64,000 nucleotides of DNA from Bacillus sp. T3 (GTDB taxonomy: Bacteria; Bacillota; Bacilli; Bacillales; Cytobacillaceae), in NCBI RefSeq assembly GCF_033449965.1, contig NZ_CP137761.1:4491001-4555000 (forward strand), given 5' to 3'. The translations under genes and the position numbers were made by a program. This document shows, one piece after another, positions 60,528 through 64,000 of the stretch (position 1 is the stretch's first letter; each line of letters begins with the position of its first letter). The notes beneath the pieces were generated by a model. It was not told where the DNA came from and did not search any database. It was given only the letters and a program-made list of their open reading frames with translations.

Positions 60528-62459
60528 ATGATATTATTACAAGTTAATCAATTGAATAAATACTACGGTGCAGACCTTATTTTATCGAATATTAAACTAG
60601 AAGTACAATCACGCGATCGAATCGCTTTAGTTGGTAGAAACGGTGCAGGAAAATCGACCTTGCTTAAAATCATTGCTGGCCATATGTCCCATGACTCTGG
60701 TGACATTATGAAGCCCAAGGACGTTACCATTGGCTATTTGGCACAAAATACAGGCCTCGAATCGGAGCTGTCGATTTGGGAAGAGATGCTGACGGTATTT
60801 GCAACATTACAAAGTTTAGAGAAAAAACTGCGGCAGTATGAATTACAGATGGCGGATCCAGAAGTATTTAATGTTTCATCCGTCTACGAAAGAGTTTTGA
60901 AAGAATATGACACCCTACAGGTTCAATTTAAAGATATGGGTGGCTATCAATACGAAGCCGATATTCGTTCTGTGCTTCACGGCTTGAATTTTCACACGTT
61001 TGACTATTCAACCAAAATCTCTAGTTTAAGTGGCGGTCAAAAAACTCGCCTTGCTCTCGGCAAATTGCTATTAACAAAACCTGATATTCTTATTTTGGAC
61101 GAACCGACCAACCATCTTGATATCGATACATTATCGTGGCTTGAGCAATATTTGCAAAATTACGAAGGCGCCATTTTGATTGTATCCCATGACCGTTATT
61201 TTTTAGATAAGGTCGTTAATCAAGTATACGAAATGTCCCGACAGCAAATTTCAAAATTCGTCGGCAATTATAGCTCTTATTTGGACCAAAAAGCTGCAAA
61301 TTACGAGCGTGAAATGAAAATGTATGAAAAGCAACAAGATGAAATTGCTAAATTAGAGGATTTTGTTGCCCGAAATCTAGCACGTGCATCTACCACTAAG
61401 CGAGCTCAAAGTCGTCGCAAACAATTAGATCGGATGCAAGTCATGTCAAGACCACTAGGCAACGAAAAATCTGCAACGTTTTCCTTTGATATTGAAAAAC
61501 AAAGTGGAAATGAAGTCCTTAATGTTTACTCCATAGCAGTGGGCTATGGTGATGAAAAAGTGAGTGAGAATATCTCACTGCGTATGACTCGTGGAGAAAG
61601 TATTGCCCTTGTTGGACCAAATGGCATCGGTAAATCAACCTTGCTTAAAACCATTGTTGACAAACTTAAACCGCTTGCGGGTCATTTTCAATTCGGTACG
61701 AATGTGACAATTGGCTATTATGATCAGGAACAAGCCGAATTAACATCGAACAAACGTGTTTTAAATGAACTATGGGATGAATATCCTTTAAAAAGTGAAA
61801 AAGAGGTCCGTACGGTTTTAGGGAATTTCTTATTCTCTGGTGATGATGTTCTTAAAATCGTCTCAACCTTAAGCGGTGGAGAAAAGGCCAGGTTAGCGCT
61901 TGCCAAATTAATGATGCAAAAAGCCAATTTATTAATTTTGGACGAGCCTACCAACCATTTAGACTTAGATAGTAAAGAAGTTTTGGAAAATGCATTAATT
62001 GATTACCCTGGTACGATTTTATTTGTTTCCCATGATCGTTATTTTATTAATCGGATTGTTACAAAAGTACTGGAACTAAGCAAAAATGGCGCAGTCGAGT
62101 ATTTAGGTGATTATGACTATTACGTCGAAAAGAAACTTGAACAAGAAGAGCTTAAAGCTCTTGAGGCTTCATCCTCTGCTGAGAAGACTACTGGAATCAC
62201 AGCAGATGCTCCATCTAAAAATAGTTATCAACAAGATAAGGAAGCAAAAAAGCTTGAAAGACAACGAAAGCGCAGAATTGAGGAAATTGAAAAGAGAATT
62301 GAGGCTCTAGAAGCTCAAATTTCAACGAATGAACAACTCCTCTGTGATCCTGAGGTTTATCAAAATCATGAAAAAGTGCTTGAGTTAAACACACAGAATG
62401 AAGAATCCCGTTCTGAACTTGAAAATCTTCTTGAGGAATGGGCAGAATTGGCAGAGTAA
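60528..62459 (+). CDS. ydiF: ABC-F family ATPase YdiF
   Basis: A 643-residue soluble protein with two ABC ATPase halves: Walker A GRNGAGKSTLLK and GPNGIGKSTLLK, signatures LSGGQKTRLALGK and LSGGEKARLALAK, Walker B ILILDEPTNHLD and LLILDEPTNHLD. The P-site/linker lies between (about 250-310) and a C-terminal coiled coil follows (about 555-643). ABC-F proteins act on the ribosome E-site and help translation; some give antibiotic resistance. Chromosomal position points to housekeeping YdiF. Confidence 0.95.
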   Translation: MILLQVNQLNKYYGADLILSNIKLEVQSRDRIALVGRNGAGKSTLLKIIAGHMSHDSGDIMKPKDVTIGYLAQNTGLESELSIWEEMLTVFATLQSLEKKLRQYELQMADPEVFNVSSVYERVLKEYDTLQVQFKDMGGYQYEADIRSVLHGLNFHTFDYSTKISSLSGGQKTRLALGKLLLTKPDILILDEPTNHLDIDTLSWLEQYLQNYEGAILIVSHDRYFLDKVVNQVYEMSRQQISKFVGNYSSYLDQKAANYEREMKMYEKQQDEIAKLEDFVARNLARASTTKRAQSRRKQLDRMQVMSRPLGNEKSATFSFDIEKQSGNEVLNVYSIAVGYGDEKVSENISLRMTRGESIALVGPNGIGKSTLLKTIVDKLKPLAGHFQFGTNVTIGYYDQEQAELTSNKRVLNELWDEYPLKSEKEVRTVLGNFLFSGDDVLKIVSTLSGGEKARLALAKLMMQKANLLILDEPTNHLDLDSKEVLENALIDYPGTILFVSHDRYFINRIVTKVLELSKNGAVEYLGDYDYYVEKKLEQEELKALEASSSAEKTTGITADAPSKNSYQQDKEAKKLERQRKRRIEEIEKRIEALEAQISTNEQLLCDPEVYQNHEKVLELNTQNEESRSELENLLEEWAELAE

Positions 62460-62473
62460 TAAACATCGTTGTA

Positions 62474-62523
62474 ACTACAGGTAGGTGACCTCTTTGAATT
62501 AGTCACCTACCTGTAGTCTTTTT
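62474..62523 (+). terminator. ydiF terminator
   Basis: ACTACAGGTAGGTGAC, loop, GTCACCTACCTGTAGT, then CTTTTTATTTTT: a perfect 16-bp stem. Confidence 0.9.
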
Positions 62524-62534
62524 ATTTTTCGACA

Positions 62535-62692
62535 TTATTCACACCCTTTTAAAGGGTTATAAATAAATTATTAACATTTTTATTCACATTATAAATATTA
62601 TTTTTGCAACATCCACAGGAGTTTTCCACATTATCCACATCTTATATCCGTTTTATCCACAATATCCACATATAAAGAATGTTTTATCCACA
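62535..62692 (+). promoter_or_regulatory. DnaA-box cluster
   Basis: Three perfect DnaA boxes TTATCCACA (62631, 62653, 62684) and four with one mismatch (TTATTCACA at 62535 and 62580, TTTTCCACA at 62622, ATATCCACA at 62662), plus ACATCCACA at 62609. All have the same orientation within 158 bases between ydiF and tsaD. B. subtilis has a DnaA-box cluster beside gcp (tsaD), as I recall, that titrates DnaA and tempers initiation. The AT-rich background also fits. Confidence 0.8.
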
Positions 62693-62724
62693 AAAAAACT
62701 CCCCTTTCTTAAAAAAGGAGAGTT
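62692..62724 (-). terminator. tsaD terminator
   Basis: Minus-strand AACTCTCC, loop, GGGGAGTT followed by TTTTTTTG, 12 bases after the tsaD stop; it abuts the DnaA-box cluster. Confidence 0.85.
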
Positions 62725-62735
62725 CTACGATTTTT

Positions 62736-63791
62736 TTACATGTGGATAGTTTTTGTCGAACATTCAAATAATTTCTTTATTCTATATCTAAACCTGGGAT
62801 TAGCGTTTAATGAATAATCAGCACGCTTTCCTTTTTCAAATAAAACACTTCCAACTGCAGCAATCATGGCGGCGTTATCCGTACATAAATTTAATGGCGG
62901 AATAACTAACTCCATGTCAGGGATTGATTGAAATGCATCCGTTAACGCTGCTCTTAGCCCTTTATTCGCTGCAACCCCACCAGCAAGCAAAACCTGCTTT
63001 ACTTCAAATTGCTTAGCAGCCTTTAGAGCCTTCGTTACCAAAACGTCTATAACACTTTGTTGGAAACTAGCTGCAAGGTCTTCAGGGATAATCTCTACAC
63101 CGCGCTGCTCTGCATTATGAACTGTATTAATGACCGCAGATTTTAAGCCACTGAAACTAAAATCATATGATCCCTCTTCCAGCCATGCCCGCGGTAAATC
63201 GATCGTCGGCTTCCCTTCTGCTGCCAATCGATCAATGTGTGGACCACCTGGATAAGGAAGGTTTAATGTCCGAGCCACCTTATCATAGGCTTCTCCTGCT
63301 GCATCATCTCTTGTTTCTCCAATAACTTTAAACTCACCATGCTCCTGCATTAAGACAAGCTCTGTATGCCCTCCTGACACAACAAGAGACAATAGCGGAA
63401 ATTTCATTTCGGTAACGAGACGATTCGCATAGATGTGACCAGCAATATGATGAACACCTATCAATGGGATATTATGAGCAAAAGCAAGTGCTTTAGCAGC
63501 ATTAACTCCAATTAAAAGGGCTCCGACTAAGCCAGGGCCTTCGGTTACAGCGATCGCATCTAGATCACGAAAAGAAATTCCAGCCTGATTCATTGCTTCT
63601 TCTAAAACAATGGTGATTTGTTCAACATGGTGTCTTGAAGCAATTTCAGGTACGACACCACCAAATCTTTTATGACTTTCTATCTGGGAAGCAACAATAT
63701 TTGCAACTATTTCACGGCCATTTTTTATGATTGCCACGGCTGTTTCATCACAGCTTGTCTCAATTCCCATAATTAATTGATCTTTACTCAT
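62736..63791 (-). CDS. tsaD: tRNA N6-adenosine threonylcarbamoyltransferase TsaD
   Basis: A 351-residue enzyme that attaches threonylcarbamoyl to A37 of ANN-reading tRNAs with TsaB and TsaE. ASKHA fold; metal ligands in HHIAGHIYAN, phosphate loops ETSCDETAVA and VSGGHTELV, and GGVAANKGLR near the end. I choose the ATG at 63791, which overlaps the rimI stop (ATGA); an upstream GTG is also in frame. Confidence 0.97.
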   Translation of the reverse strand: MSKDQLIMGIETSCDETAVAIIKNGREIVANIVASQIESHKRFGGVVPEIASRHHVEQITIVLEEAMNQAGISFRDLDAIAVTEGPGLVGALLIGVNAAKALAFAHNIPLIGVHHIAGHIYANRLVTEMKFPLLSLVVSGGHTELVLMQEHGEFKVIGETRDDAAGEAYDKVARTLNLPYPGGPHIDRLAAEGKPTIDLPRAWLEEGSYDFSFSGLKSAVINTVHNAEQRGVEIIPEDLAASFQQSVIDVLVTKALKAAKQFEVKQVLLAGGVAANKGLRAALTDAFQSIPDMELVIPPLNLCTDNAAMIAAVGSVLFEKGKRADYSLNANPRFRYRIKKLFECSTKTIHM

Positions 63792-64000
63792 AGATTCACC
63801 CACATCACTAAAGCATCTTCTTGATTATCTGTATAATATCCCTTGCGAATTGCCCCATCTTTAAACCCAAGCTTACGGTATAAGCCCTGTGCAATATTGT
63901 TGCTTACACGAACCTCTAATGTCATTTTCTCTGCACCTAATTTTTTTGTCACTTCGATAACCTTTGTTAACAATGCTTCTCCTAGCTTTTTACCCCGGTA
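63788..64000 (-). CDS. rimI: ribosomal protein S18-alanine N-acetyltransferase RimI (partial)
   Basis: The last 70 residues of a GNAT protein, open to the right edge: YRGKKLGEALLTKVIEV (acetyl-CoA loop), LEVRVSNNIAQGLYRKLGF and GYYTDNQEDALVMWVNL. The sequence and its place before tsaD fit RimI (YdiD). The N-terminus is outside the window. Confidence 0.92.
   Translation of the reverse strand, partial: YRGKKLGEALLTKVIEVTKKLGAEKMTLEVRVSNNIAQGLYRKLGFKDGAIRKGYYTDNQEDALVMWVNL

Overview
The window is a piece of a Bacillaceae chromosome, close to Bacillus/Neobacillus. It is low GC, uses Gram-positive ribosome binding sites and CIRCE/HrcA control of groESL, and carries GlcT-type antitermination and purine riboswitches. 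The order rimI-tsaD-ydiF-moaC-rex-ydiK-ydiL-groES-groEL and the guaA-pbuG pair match the Bacillus subtilis/cereus core region, here seen in reverse. The left edge holds the 5' end of a 16S rRNA gene on the minus strand with its promoter.

Layout. (1) 1-17.1 kb is chromosomal: 16S start; glucose PTS gene ptsG with its RAT/terminator leader and glcT; pbuG and guaA, each behind a guanine riboswitch; a YciI-like gene; a secreted C39-like peptidase; a two-component system next to a PspA envelope-stress cluster; an LDH/MDH-family dehydrogenase; and lutABC for lactate use. (2) 17.3-55.93 kb is accessory DNA in the 3' end of groEL. Three copies of a 16-base sequence spanning the groEL stop codon lie at 17545, 19301 and 55919. 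A functional-looking integrase (54625-55836) sits beside the groEL copy, and a 20-codon remnant of a related integrase sits beside the 17545 copy. This suggests stepwise accretion of elements: a 1.8 kb module with a RelA/SpoT-type alarmone synthetase, then an about 36.6 kb island. (3) 55.9-64 kb is chromosomal again: groESL, ydiL, ydiK, rex, moaC, ydiF, a DnaA-box cluster, tsaD and rimI.

The island is dominated by defence-like and mobile genes: a PIN-domain protein, an OLD nuclease with a UvrD-like helicase (Gabija architecture), a HEPN-like protein, a complete type I restriction-modification operon, a degenerate integrase, three overlapping tyrosine recombinases, a second xis/int pair behind a structured leader, a membrane-anchored Mrr-type nuclease, an M50 protease, a PD-(D/E)XK-like protein, an unrecognised two-gene membrane pair, an XRE repressor with a membrane partner, a HIRAN protein paired with a HipA-like kinase, and an MNT nucleotidyltransferase. 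A family of short palindromic, MITE-like repeats is confined to 41.9-53.9 kb. No relaxase, type IV secretion or phage structural genes are visible, so the island looks integrative but not self-transmissible.

Quality caution. At least eight genes or gene pieces are broken by single-base changes in or next to short homopolymers. They include the important guaA, ptsG and pspA genes and the large recombinase of the trio. Undoing one base per break restores a full-length family member each time, so these are more likely consensus errors than real pseudogenes.
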